A stretch of 64,000 nt of DNA, taken from assembly GCA_905221605.1 (NCBI GenBank), contig CAJNDS010002366.1:202001-266000 (forward strand), in the 5' to 3' direction. The notes beneath the pieces are model-generated. The model was not told the origin of the DNA, made no database searches, and saw only the letters and a list, made by a program, of their open reading frames with translations. The position numbers were made by a program, and so were the translations under genes. Below are positions 42,601-51,231 of this stretch, piece by piece. How positions within the stretch are numbered: the first letter of the stretch is position 1; the number at the start of each line of letters is the position of its first letter. This DNA is from Symbiodinium natans. Taxonomy: Eukaryota > Sar > Dinophyceae > Suessiales > Symbiodiniaceae.

Positions 42601-43014
42601 AGTCTTGGGCTTTGCAGTGGAATGAAGGCTTCGTGCACAGCTTTTCAGATGTAATGCTTCAAGGTGGCTAAGACTTAGAGTCAGAGACTCGGGGCTCGCT
42701 CTTTGCTGCATCCTCCTCCTTGTAAAGAAGAGCCCGTGTCTGCAGACCATGACCCACATGCATTTGTTTTGCAGACTTTCCGATTGCTGTAACAGATATT
42801 TACAGATCCATTCGGTAAGCATAGCCCAAGCCGTGAGTAGACTTCTTCTTCATCCTTAGAATGCAAAGTTTGGCGGCTGCACCAGAATCACCCTCCACAA
42901 CATGATGAAGTGCGATGTCGCGTCAGGGATGTGGAGAGGTTCCTGCAGTCCACGATAGACGAAAGACTTGGCAACCGAGCCAAATTAACTTGCGTCCCAT
43001 CAGCTACATCCTAG
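39627..43014 (+). CDS. multi-exon gene (exons 39627-39785, 39892-39954, 40099-40218, 40609-40662, 41346-41378, 41773-41851, 42860-43014)
   Basis: Seven exons join in one frame. Exon 1 (acceptor GTCGATGCAG) reads DQAHRTNLVLSTIQEAKR and RTREEDREDDGTNMLQLL; donor GTGAAT. Exon 2 (WVLERKVSQQRTALQKTS) has a perfect GTGAGT donor. Exon 3 begins AKSRDVTVEPATQVSAAG and ends at a GC donor. Exon 4 (PTALPRQRERSQDLTSKK) lies right after a CCCTAAA array. Exon 5 is DLRPEAEAENK. Exon 6 reads AKLLIPTGLRQRLHGLSP, donor GTAAGG. Exon 7 has an excellent CTTCTTCTTCATCCTTAG acceptor, contains RDVERFLQSTIDERLGNR and ends in TAG; another frame of exon 7 is also open for 48 codons and could splice on to 44213. Charged, helical, Gln/Arg-rich; no family recognised. 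The 5' end is not assigned. Confidence 0.52.
40500..40590 (-). repeat. CCCTAAA/CCCCAAA array before exon
   Basis: Mixed units including AAAGCCCT; ends 18 bp before the exon at 40609. Confidence 0.9.
40714..40832. mobile_element. family-2 inverted-repeat element
   Basis: CTACTGTTTGCTTAAGAACC at the left, GTCTTAAGCAATTGGTAG at the right, CTTATAAGG inside and a T/G homopolymer block. Confidence 0.78.
40939..41014 (+). repeat. homogeneous TTTAGGGG array (8-bp unit)
   Basis: Nine to ten perfect 8-bp TTTAGGGG units, one G longer than the common unit. Confidence 0.93.
41083..41148 (-). repeat. CCCTAAA array facing the TTTAGGGG array
   Basis: Nine units. With the array at 40939-41014 it forms an inverted pair with a 68-bp spacer. 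Confidence 0.92.
41672..41743 (-). repeat. CCCTAAA array before exon
   Basis: Ten units, ending 29 bp before the exon at 41773. Confidence 0.92.
41861..41902 (+). repeat. TTTAGGG array after exon
   Basis: Six units, 9 bp after the GTAAGG donor of the exon ending at 41851. Confidence 0.9.
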
Positions 43015-43410
43015 ATCGTGAATCTGAAATCCTTGAATCCAACGTTAGCTATGCTGCATATCCAATGAATCTCTGGCCCTCTTTGTGTCTGAATTGTCAG
43101 AGTTGCGTTGCAACTTGAAGCCCAAGTTTTCCCCCCTAAACTCCCAATGCCGAAACCCCAATCCGTTCAACCAGAATCCTAAAACAAACCCTAAACCCTA
43201 ATGTTGTATCCTGATTAGTGTGCTCCCCCGGAATTGTGGAAAAAAATCCAAAAATTATTCAGGGGGATCTATTTGAGGAGGACCCCCGGAATTGTGAAAA
43301 AAAATCGGGCGATGCAAAATTTCGGCGAGGCTGTCGACTGGTGTTGTCGTCCATAAATCGCTTCTGAACCGAGCCTGAGAGACCAAAGATCAAAAGTTTA
43401 AAGACTGAAA

Positions 43411-43858
43411 CCTTGAGGCCTGAGGTTGTCGGGCCCTGAAAATTTCAGTCTCCAGGCCGGGCCCAGGGCTAAGATTCCCTTATTAAATTCTTTTGTACCG
43501 AGGCCGGGCAATCAAATTTCAAAGGGGGTAGTCCAGCAGCTGCCCGGATGCCGTATAATATAAAAGTTTGCTCCCCCGGAATTATATTTTTTTTTGCGGG
43601 CTAGTTGGGTTTGGATCCAGAGGCCTAAGGGCTGAGGTTTCCTAAACCTTGAGGCCTGAGGTTGTCGGGCCCTGAAATCTTCAGCCTCCAGGCCAGACCC
43701 AAAACTAAGATTTCCTTATAAAATTCTTTTGTACCGAGGCCGGGCAATCAAATTTCAAAGGGGGTAGTCCAGCAGCTGCCCGGATGCCGTATAATATAAA
43801 AAGTTTGCTCCCCCGGAATTATATTTTTTTTTTGCGGGCTGGCTTGGTTGGGATAGAT
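43411..43858 (+). repeat. two tandem ~236-bp units inside the 967-bp element
   Basis: The second copy begins at 43647 with the same CCTTGAGGCCTGAGGTTG. Both include CCGTATAATATAAAA and end at TTGCTCCCCCGGAATTATAT. Confidence 0.85.
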
Positions 43859-44055
43859 GGATCCCCTTTAAATTCATATAACCTCATCCTTCTTAAAATC
43901 GTATGGATCCCTCTTAATTTCATATAGTCTCAACCCGTTTAGAATCATATGGATCCCTTTTACACTCATACGAGCTCATCCCTTTTAAAATCATATGGAT
44001 CATATGGATCCCTTTTAAATTCATATAAACTCATCCCTTTTAAAATCATATAAAA
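43859..44055 (+). repeat. ~46-bp tandem repeat (GGATCCC..TCATATA..)
   Basis: GGATCC recurs at 43859, 43905, 43951 and 44006 with a 9-bp local duplication (CATATGGAT) before the last copy. Confidence 0.8.
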
Positions 44056-44212
44056 CCAGACCCCCCCCCCCCCCCAAATTGCCCCCCCCCCCCCCCCCCC
44101 TCTAAAGAGCGGGATCCTTTCGTTGAGGGGGGGGGGGGGGGGGGGCACACTAATCAGCAGACAACATTAAACCCTAAACCCTAAACCCTAAACCCTTCTC
44201 TCACCAGCGCAG

Positions 44213-44278
44213 CAGGTGCCGGTGCAGACTGCTGAAGGTGGCAAGGATGGCATCGAAACGAGTAGCTCGGATGAGTTG
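44213..44278 (+). CDS. candidate 22-codon exon after a CCCTAAA array
   Basis: Acceptor CCCTTCTCTCACCAGCGCAG follows the array that holds the 967-bp element. Phase 0: QVPVQTAEGGKDGIETSS then SDEL; donor GTATCT. If joined to the gene at 39627, the 967-bp element is intronic. Confidence 0.5.
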
Positions 44279-44884
44279 GTATCTTCGCTCCCGTGGGAAC
44301 GGGTTTCCTTGAGGGATGTTTAGCAGTTTACTGTAGTTGTTGCAGCTGGGTTTAGGCTTCAGGTTGCAGGCAAGTGCCACCTAATGTGGTTAAAGTGTCC
44401 ATGAGGAGGTGGTCTGCACTTGTCTGCATGGGCTGGTCTCGGCCTACACATAGTTCAGAGAGACCTTCAACCTACATCGCGCAAAGCCTCAAAAGCCTCC
44501 CGAAGCCAACGGTAAGGGCCATCTAACAGAGTTCAGCAACTCCAGCACAGCATCTATATGGAGCTGAGGGATTCAACTTAACAGACTTCAGGCATCATAA
44601 CCCTCGTCAACGAATCTGCCCAAGCAAACTAATCGGTACATATCGGCATCGCCCTCATAAGAAACTGCCAGTAAGACCATGCGACCAAGATGTACAACTC
44701 AGTAGGCGGTTCCAACGCCAATGGATTAACCCTCTCATTCAAAACTAGATCGTGAGCGTTCATGAAACCCGTCAGGTCCCACTGCATCGAGACGATCAGA
44801 CAGGGCGCGACTGTCCAGAGTTTCGTGTTTTGTTTGGTGGTTCAGTTTCGAATTGCCCATTGTTGCGACTGTCTCAGTGATGAC

Positions 44885-44910
44885 CGCGCGCGTGCGCGCG
44901 CGTGCGCGTG
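44885..44910. repeat. alternating CG/CA purine-pyrimidine tract
   Basis: Alternating GCGCGCGTGCGC-type sequence, a classic Z-DNA-prone run. Confidence 0.7.
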
Positions 44911-45040
44911 GCAGCGGGAGCGGGTGCAGCGAGTGCGGGCGCGGGTGCGGGTGTGGATACAGTTCCAGGGTTGGAAGTTCACCGTTAGTACATGGCTGTG
45001 TCTAGAGGTTCTGGGTTGTTTTGGGATTTGACGTTTGCAG

Positions 45041-45409
45041 TTCAATCAGGTACTGGAATGTTTGCGTCTTGAGGTTCACGGGGTACATGCTCAAGATTCC
45101 GGTGCAGTCGCATATGATGACAGCGTCGTCTGTTCTTGGCGTGCTGTTGAGCCTCCTGTGCAGCTTGAGCACGCTACAGTAGTGTCCGTGGCGTGGCTGT
45201 TTGTGTTTTTTCCTTGGGCTTGCGGCTTGCGCATACGGCGTAGAGGGCTTGTATATTATGTCAAGTCAACATTATTCCGGAACAAGAAACACGAAGCACG
45301 AAACCCGAATGAACCTGTTGACTTTGCGTTTCCCAAGACCAACCCCGGTCCGAAACTCCAAAATCCGAAACTCCAAAATCAGCAACTACAACATCTAATA
45401 CCCCCCTAA
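45041..45409 (+). CDS. candidate terminal exon, 122 codons, one hydrophobic segment
   Basis: Acceptor TTTGACGTTTGCAG. Phase 0: FNQVLECLRLEVHGVHAQ, then VEPPVQLEHATVVSVAWL continuing hydrophobic (FVFFPWACGL), then a basic Asn/Gln/Pro-rich tail (PKLQNPKLQNQQLQ) and a stop. Phase fits the exon at 44213. An internal GTAGTG donor at 45179 would remove the hydrophobic part. Confidence 0.48.
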   Translation, partial: FNQVLECLRLEVHGVHAQDSGAVAYDDSVVCSWRAVEPPVQLEHATVVSVAWLFVFFPWACGLRIRRRGLVYYVKSTLFRNKKHEARNPNEPVDFAFPKTNPGPKLQNPKLQNQQLQHLIPP

Positions 45410-45468
45410 AAATCCAGCAGAATTTTTAAACCTTCGCAGCGCTTTCACACACATTTGAAGACCTTCAG

Positions 45469-45534
45469 CCTCAAGCTGCCAACGCTGACAAATTCCGATT
45501 CCCTTGGCAGCATTTCGATACATGTTTTCCACAA
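45469..45534 (+). CDS. possible short exon
   Basis: Acceptor TTTGAAGACCTTCAG, phase 0 PQAANADKFRFPWQHFDT, donor GTCTCC. Unknown protein. Confidence 0.33.
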
Positions 45535-45605
45535 GTCTCCTGGAGGTCTCGGATGGCAATGCTTTGGGCATGAGGAGCGCATTGCTATCTGCCTGGGGAT
45601 CTTCC

Positions 45606-45650
45606 CCCTTGTACTAAGTAATAGGGGGTACTACAATCCCTATTAAACAT
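45606..45650. mobile_element. family-3 remnant
   Basis: AATAGGGGGTACTACAATCCC core as in 52738; terminal repeats mostly lost. Confidence 0.4.
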
Positions 45651-45890
45651 CCCAAAATGAGTTTACCATTCTTAGGCGCTGCCTTCGGGTAGAGGGCTTA
45701 GGGACATTGCGGACTGCGGAAGCTTGCGATTCAGGTTTTTTAGATTCACCAGAAAGAACGCGAGGCTTACTTCTCATGGGCAGTCCAGCAACGCGCCTAG
45801 ACCAACTACCTCTGCCAAGACATGTGGAAGCCACTGAACACCAACACCCCGAACCCTGTCCTCCCTTCCTGAAGCCTCAAGGGTATCAAC

Positions 45891-46019
45891 AACCCTAAGC
45901 CCTAAACCCTAGACCCCAAACCCTAAACCCTAAACCCTAAACCTAGACCCTATACCCTCATTTCTAAACTCTAAGTCCTGAACCCTAAACCCAAACCCCT
46001 AACCCTAGACCCAAAACCC
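45891..46019 (-). repeat. degenerate CCCTAAA array
   Basis: Highly substituted units (CCCTAGA, CCTATAC, CTCTAAG), suggesting an old array. Confidence 0.8.
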
Positions 46020-46363
46020 AGGCGTGGTGGAAAGACTTGCAGTCCTGAGCCAGCCTTGGTCTGCAGGACACGCACGTCAACCTCAGCCCTGCGCCCTGAT
46101 CCGAGACGCTCCAGGAAACCGGGGAGGAAGTATTTTTAAGATCCCCTAGAGTACGTGATTCTACGTGGTTCGACCTACTTCTGCATCCCCTTCAGGGCAA
46201 TGAACGCCTATAGGCAGTTTACTGCAGACTGCAACTGTTATCTACCATGGCTCGTGTCGACATCTGGATACGCACAAGACTTGATTCATGAGCCCTTGCC
46301 CCACGATTTGGAACTGTCGTTGCAAAAAAGCCTGTTGCAAAATCGAGATGAAACATAAAGCCC

Positions 46364-46367
<4 letters not shown>

Positions 46368-46408
<41 letters not shown>

Positions 46409-46413
46409 GGAGA
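46368..46413. repeat. (AG)n microsatellite
   Basis: AG dinucleotides with two G insertions. A second AG run lies at 46562-46587. Confidence 0.92.
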
Positions 46414-46865
46414 CGATCTTCTCTGACCCGGCCGGGTCGCGCGGGGACCAGTCGACAACCCTGAGTCTGATGATGAACATCGTCGATGCCGCATGCGGCA
46501 GTGTAGATTGTATAGGAGCCATTACGAAATCTAGAGCAGGGAAGAGGACCGAAGAGAAACAGAGGGAGAGAGAGAGAGAGAGAGAGACTCCAAGCCCGAG
46601 TAAGAACCCTGAACAGTTGATGTACAGATACATACCGATCTGATCTTCCATCCCACTTCTGAGGGAGGCGCAGAAACTCTAAACCCTAAGCCCCTAAACC
46701 CAAAAACCCCGAACCCTAAACCCTAAGCCCTGTTAAGGCCCTGTTCAGGCCCTGTTAAGGCCCTCTCAGAACTCCCAAGCTTTCAGGACGCTGTCGCCCC
46801 AGGGCCCCTCGACACCGCAAGCCGGCAAGAGCCACATCGAGGAGCTGCCCTGACCCTGGACAGCT

Positions 46866-46968
46866 AGGGTTTGGGGTCAGGGTTTCGGGTTTCGGGTTTT
46901 GGGTTTAGGGTTTGGGGTTTAGGGTTAGGGTTTAGGGTTTGGGCTTCGGGTTTAGGGCTTAGGGTTCA
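46866..46968 (+). repeat. degenerate TTTAGGG/TTTCGGG array
   Basis: Follows a ~130-bp unique island (46736-46865) that has a CCCTAAA-type tract on its left. Confidence 0.85.
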
Positions 46969-47411
46969 ACATGTCGGGAGCCTCCTGGTTTGTGAGGTAT
47001 GTGGAGCCCAGGGGTTCTTGTCAAGCTTTGCCAGTGCTCGGTTGCGAACCTTGCTCATGGAGGTAGGTTTTTAGGGTTTTTGGGTTGTTTAGGGTTTAGG
47101 GTTTAGGGTTTAGGGTTTGGGGTGAATAGTACTGAATCCAATCGCCTTAACGTTGAATCAACTTCAAGATCTTTTTCTGAGGCGCACGCAGCCTCAGCTT
47201 CCCGCTACTCTGCCCATGGACGGGGCAGGCAGGGGACGTGTTCGTGCTGCAAGGTTTGAGGCAGAGGTCTGGAGGCGCGACGTTTCGGCTTTGCTTTGCT
47301 GAGTCTTTACCGAAGTGAACGGAGAATCCGGATAGTTGTCGGATACCTGGATTATGTTGGAAATCAAGAGCCCCCCCCAAAAACAAACAGCATGCCCAGA
47401 CCCCAGACTAT

Positions 47412-47517
47412 ATGAAATCCCCCTTGGGAATTATTTCGTATTTTTGTTTATATAAAAACCCAAGAGGATATTGCGTAATGTTTTTTTAAATTAATTAAGG
47501 TTCCAAGGGGAGTATAG
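47412..47517. mobile_element. AT-rich inverted-repeat element
   Basis: ATCCCCCTTGGGAATTATTT at the left and AATTAAGGTTCCAAGGGG at the right are imperfect inverted copies. Confidence 0.45.
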
Positions 47518-47617
47518 CAGATCCTGGACCTTTGCGCGACCTGCGCCTCTTGACAGCATGGAGCCTTGATCCCCGAACCTCGGAGCCTCGAGGCTCTAGG
47601 GCTTACCTTCCGAGCCC

Positions 47618-47728
47618 TAAACCCTCAACCCTCAACCCTAAACCCTAAACCCTAAACCCTAAACCCTAAACCCTAAACCTCAACCCTCAACCCTAACCCC
47701 TAGACCCTAAACCCTAAACCCTAAACCG
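47618..47728 (-). repeat. CCCTAAA array before exon
   Basis: Fourteen or so units with CCCTCAA variants at both sides. Confidence 0.9.
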
Positions 47729-47759
47729 CTGTCCAAGCCTTGATCTAAGCACACTCCAG

Positions 47760-47799
47760 GTGCAAACGTCCAAGCTGGCCTGCTTTTGCCCCAGTCGCG
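47760..47799 (+). CDS. possible 40-nt exon after a CCCTAAA array
   Basis: Acceptor GATCTAAGCACACTCCAG, phase 0 VQTSKLACFCPSR, donor GTTCCG. Confidence 0.33.
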
Positions 47800-48039
47800 G
47801 TTCCGCTTTGGGGGGTGGTTCATGGCTTAATTCTGTTCCTTAGTAGCTGAGTGAGCACACTTTACACGTCTTGGCGTACTATACTCCCCTTTTGGGGCTC
47901 ATGAACTCAGCAGCGAAGGTTCCACAGTGCTTTGCTGAGGCGTTCAGGTTGAGGGCTTGATGGCTCGGGATTGGTCATATGAGGTTAAGTGTTTTGGGAG
48001 TTGTGAGATTTTGGAGCTTACGTCGCGGTTTCAGGGCCT

Positions 48040-48294
48040 TTGAAGAAGTCCAATCTGACAAGGTTCGGGCGTAGGAGGGACCCCCCACATTCCGACAAAA
48101 GCACATCCTGCAAGCATGGCACTAACTTGTCCTTCCGCCCTGCATACCTTCAGGCTGCCGGCTTCACACTCAGCTTAGACATCTCTCAGGTTTTGCATGA
48201 ACCTCCATTGTTTATAGGGATAATAAAGATTATAAACAAAAAAGGGGACATGACAGCGTCGTGGCCGTTCCTCCTTTGCGTTGCCAACCTTTAG
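48040..48294 (+). CDS. possible coding region, 84 codons
   Basis: Open frame with a protein-like C-terminal half (AAGFTLSLDISQVLHEPP, then FIGIIKIINKKG). A CTGCATACCTTCAG acceptor at 48151 and a GTTTTG donor at 48188 could define a 36-nt exon inside it. Not conclusive. Confidence 0.3.
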   Translation: MKKSNLTRFGRRRDPPHSDKSTSCKHGTNLSFRPAYLQAAGFTLSLDISQVLHEPPLFIGIIKIINKKGDMTASWPFLLCVANL

Positions 48295-49112
48295 TGGCTG
48301 GGCCGCTCAAGCATCGTAAGATGTGTTGACACTTGCTTGCGCCGGAAGCTCGATTGCTTGCAGGACGAGAGCTTTATGACCACATTGCCGGTAATTGATG
48401 AATGGCCTCGCTGTTTGTTTGGCTTAGGATTTCCTTGGAACAGTAGAGCTTCACAGTAAGCAAGACGGATGCCAGCACATTCCTGAAGCTGCACAACCGC
48501 CCTCTTTATACCACAGGAGAACGGGCGCTCTGTTGAGAGAAACAAACCTCATACGCCCTTGAATTGACCTAACCTGCAAATGTTGAAGCTCCTTTGATAA
48601 ACCTCTGGTCCTCCATGGCCTTCACCGCAAGGTCAGCCACGTTGCCCTCCCATCAAGCCAAGAGCTCAGCCCAATTCTTTCACGTTTGACTTTTGATGGC
48701 GGTCTTGGCTGGGTCATGCCCCCTCAGAAGGGAGATTTGGATTGAGAAGTCTGTCGCAAAGTTGACAGCGCCTCCACCGAAACATCAGGTTTTGGGTGGG
48801 TAAATAGTAGGCGGGGGGGGGGGGGGAGGCGGAATGGAAGTTAGCTGAGGATTGCTCTTATAACTGGCTACTTGTAAGTAAGTCTCGGACTTCCCTCGCT
48901 TTTGGCGTTCAACAGCCCCTTTTTTTTGGTAACATTAGCATCGCCTCCGCAGTTGTGCCTTCGAAGCCTTCGACGGGAAGATCAGATGTGGTATTGCAAA
49001 GTAATGGTTAAGGGTTTAGGGTTTAGGGATTTTCAGAGCTCTTGTTCAAACTTTGTTACGTGAATCCGGATCCGTCAGCAGCTTCGGCTAACTTTCTCAA
49101 GCAGATGACCTT

Positions 49113-49377
49113 CCCAGGATGGGCCATCAGGCCCTAGGGTTTAGGGTTTAGGGTTTAGGGTTTAGGGTTTAGGGTTTAGGGTTTAGGGTTTAGGGTTTAG
49201 GGTTTAGGGTTTAGGGTTTAGGGTTTAGGGTTTAGGATAAAGGGCCTGTTTACGGGCACAATCAACCCCATAAAGGACCTGTTTAAGGGGGTTATAGGGT
49301 ATAACAGCCCCTTTTGAAAGGGTTGTAGGGTATAATGGCCTTGTTTTAAAGGGGTTTTAGGGTATAATGGCCCATGA
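49113..49377. mobile_element. family-1 element interrupted by a long TTTAGGG array and expanded
   Basis: CCCAGGATGGGCCATCAGGCCC, then about 15 TTTAGGG units (49133-49236), then the rest of the element with three copies of the GGTTATAGGGTATAA unit. ATGACCTT occurs at both outer edges, possibly a target duplication, though its first bases overlap the expected end sequence. Confidence 0.7.
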
Positions 49378-49467
49378 CCTTCGGGTTATCGGGCAAATGA
49401 GGCTGAGCTGGCAATGCGGGCCCCGCCGAGTCGACAGCAGTCACAGCCACCTGCACGCAACATCCGT

Positions 49468-49534
49468 GTTTAGGGTTTAGGGTTTAGGGTTTAGGGTTTA
49501 GGGTTTAGGGTTTAGGGTTTAGGGTTTCGGGTTT
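49468..49534 (+). repeat. TTTAGGG array
   Basis: Nine units. Confidence 0.9.
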
Positions 49535-49983
49535 GGGGGGCCAATTCCTGCAAGCATCCGGACCTTGTAAAACGTATACTTACCCCGTTTAGGGATTTTT
49601 AGGGTACCTTATTCCCTCATTCCCTACTAAGTAAGCATACTTAAGCCCTGCATCCGGTGTGCCAAGCCATATAGGCCTCCTAGATGTTTGAAGCATCTGC
49701 TTCTCTTTGTTATTGCTGCAAGAGCAGGCTTGGCAACGCCCGACTGACATGTCCCATGTGAGCGGGTGTGTTGTTTGCTGAAGTAACTAGGTCCGGGATT
49801 GTATTCCGGAACCCGGGCGCAAAAGTGCACGGCCGGAAGGGTTTGCCGGAGCACACCCCACGGAAGCACAACATCAATTACGGTTTGAACCCTAAACCCT
49901 AAACCCGAAACTTGACTCTGTGTGATGGGTTTAAAGGAAATCGGAGTTTCAGGTTGATCGTCTGCCAGGATTCGAGGCCTCCC

Positions 49984-50430
49984 GGATGGGCTAGTAGGCC
50001 CTATCATCCCCATAATCGACCCTATAAAGGGCCTTTTTAGGGGCTTCTGGCCCCGTTTAATAGCTACTATACCCCATAACCCCTTATTAAGGGGTTATGG
50101 GGTATAGTAGCCCCTTTGTTAAGGGAAGGGCATGCATGGAACATAGTAGCCCCCTTTTAAGGGGTTATAGGGTATAGTAGGGGTATAGTCCTGGTCCGCG
50201 AAGTTGGACGCGAACTCGGCGGAAGCGTCGTTGAAGCGCCCGCAGAAGTTGCGCGGAAGCTCCATGGACGCTTGCATGCCGATCTCAAGGTCCATGCATG
50301 CCCTTCCCTTGAAAAAGGGCTACTATACCCTATAACCCCTTAAAAAGGGGCTACTATACCCTATAACCCCTCAAAAAGGGCCCTTTATAGGGTTGATTAT
50401 GGGGATTCTAGGGCCTCATAGCCCTTCCTA
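49984..50430. mobile_element. large palindromic family-1 composite
   Basis: Two family-1 halves in opposite orientation. The arms AAGGGAAGGGCATGCATGGA (50114) and TCCATGCATGCCCTTCCCTT (50291) are perfect inverted copies; outside them each arm carries repeated CTACTATACCCTATAACCCC. The loop is a unique ~150-bp GC-rich sequence with two GCGGAAG motifs. Confidence 0.75.
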
Positions 50431-50589
50431 TTGAGTCCGTGTGCTCTTGAAAATTGATGGGCTGCAGCTGCTGCAAGCTCAAGCGGCAGCAGAAACTCCT
50501 TAGGATGGAAAAGAGTTTTTTTCGCCACCTTCGCAATGCTCTTTCATACTCTTCCACACCGCACACAACCACCCAAGTCCTGCGCCTCA

Positions 50590-50671
50590 GCCCTAAACCC
50601 TAAACCCTAAACCCTAAACCCTAAACCCTAAACCCTAAACCCTAAACCCTAAACCCTAAACCCTAAACCCT
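50590..50671 (-). repeat. CCCTAAA array before exon
   Basis: Eleven units; 44 bp before the terminal exon at 50716. Confidence 0.92.
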
Positions 50672-50715
50672 GAACCATGCCTGCCCCTTCCCTATCCACT
50701 ACGCGCTCTAAGCAG

Positions 50716-50775
50716 TCCGAGTGTAGCGATACAACTGCTCGAAGTTCCAGCACCGTTTCCTCGAGTTCGCTTTAG
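50716..50775 (+). CDS. candidate terminal exon, Ser-rich C-terminus
   Basis: Acceptor CCACTACGCGCTCTAAGCAG, phase 0 SECSDTTARSSSTVSSSS-L and TAG. It would end a gene just upstream of the gene starting at 50986; the upstream exons were not found. Confidence 0.38.
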   Translation, partial: SECSDTTARSSSTVSSSSL

Positions 50776-50827
50776 AGCACCCGGCACGTGTTCAAGTTTA
50801 TCCTTAAAGACATTTAAAGACCTACTC

Positions 50828-50957
50828 GCGGAAGCAAGTTCTCAAAATCGCACGAAATCAGCTCGCGGAAGCGTCCGCGGAAGCAAATATAACGCAGCGG
50901 GTCAATCGAAACTTGAAACGGTACGCGCGGAAGGACCGCGGAAGGGTTCCGCGGAAG
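50828..50957 (+). promoter_or_regulatory. cluster of six GCGGAAG motifs upstream of a start codon
   Basis: GCGGAAG occurs at 50828, 50865, 50877, 50927, 50938 and 50951, all in the same orientation, within 160 bp of the ATG at 50986. Two further copies are at 50219 and 50253. The stretch lies between a putative stop (50775) and a putative start, so a promoter or transcript-leader role is possible. Inference only. Confidence 0.45.
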
Positions 50958-50985
50958 TCATAGAAAATCTTGTACTAAAACTAAC

Positions 50986-51199
50986 ATGCAATGCCCAGCT
51001 TGCGGATTCAGGGATGGATGGCTGTTGGGGGCGCAACGTGTAGGTTTTGTGCGCTCAAGGTTTGCAGGCTGCGGTGTCAGGAGGTCGTTCGGCATTTTTT
51101 TTGCGAGCTTTCGGGTCGAGCTTCAAAGTTACATGCTTTGCCTAGCGCGGCAGAAAGAAGGCCATACTGGGGCCCAAGCTTGCAGTAAATTGGAAGAGA

Positions 51200-51231
<32 letters not shown>

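Larger units (their letters stand above)
43199..44169. mobile_element. 967-bp terminal-inverted-repeat element inserted in a telomere-type array, TA flanks
   Basis: The element (43201-44167) begins ATGTTGTATCCTGATTAGTG and its other end, inverted, begins ATGTTGTCTGCTGATTAGTG. It is flanked by TA on both sides, and removing it plus one TA rebuilds an unbroken CCCTAAACCC. Inside are two ~236-bp direct repeats, a ~46-bp repeat built on ATATGGATCCCTTTT, and facing C and G homopolymers. No open frame of transposase size. The TA flank suggests a Tc1/mariner-type non-autonomous element (inference). Confidence 0.75.
48300..50590. other. no supported gene; repeats and family-1 elements
   Basis: Apart from the elements at 49113 and 49984 and arrays at 49133 and 49468, I see only short overlapping frames on both strands. 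Confidence 0.35.

Noticed and set aside
50828-50957. GCGGAAG cluster as part of the palindromic element at 49984
   Set aside because: The cluster lies 400 bp outside the element's arms; only two motifs are inside its loop, so I treat the cluster as separate.
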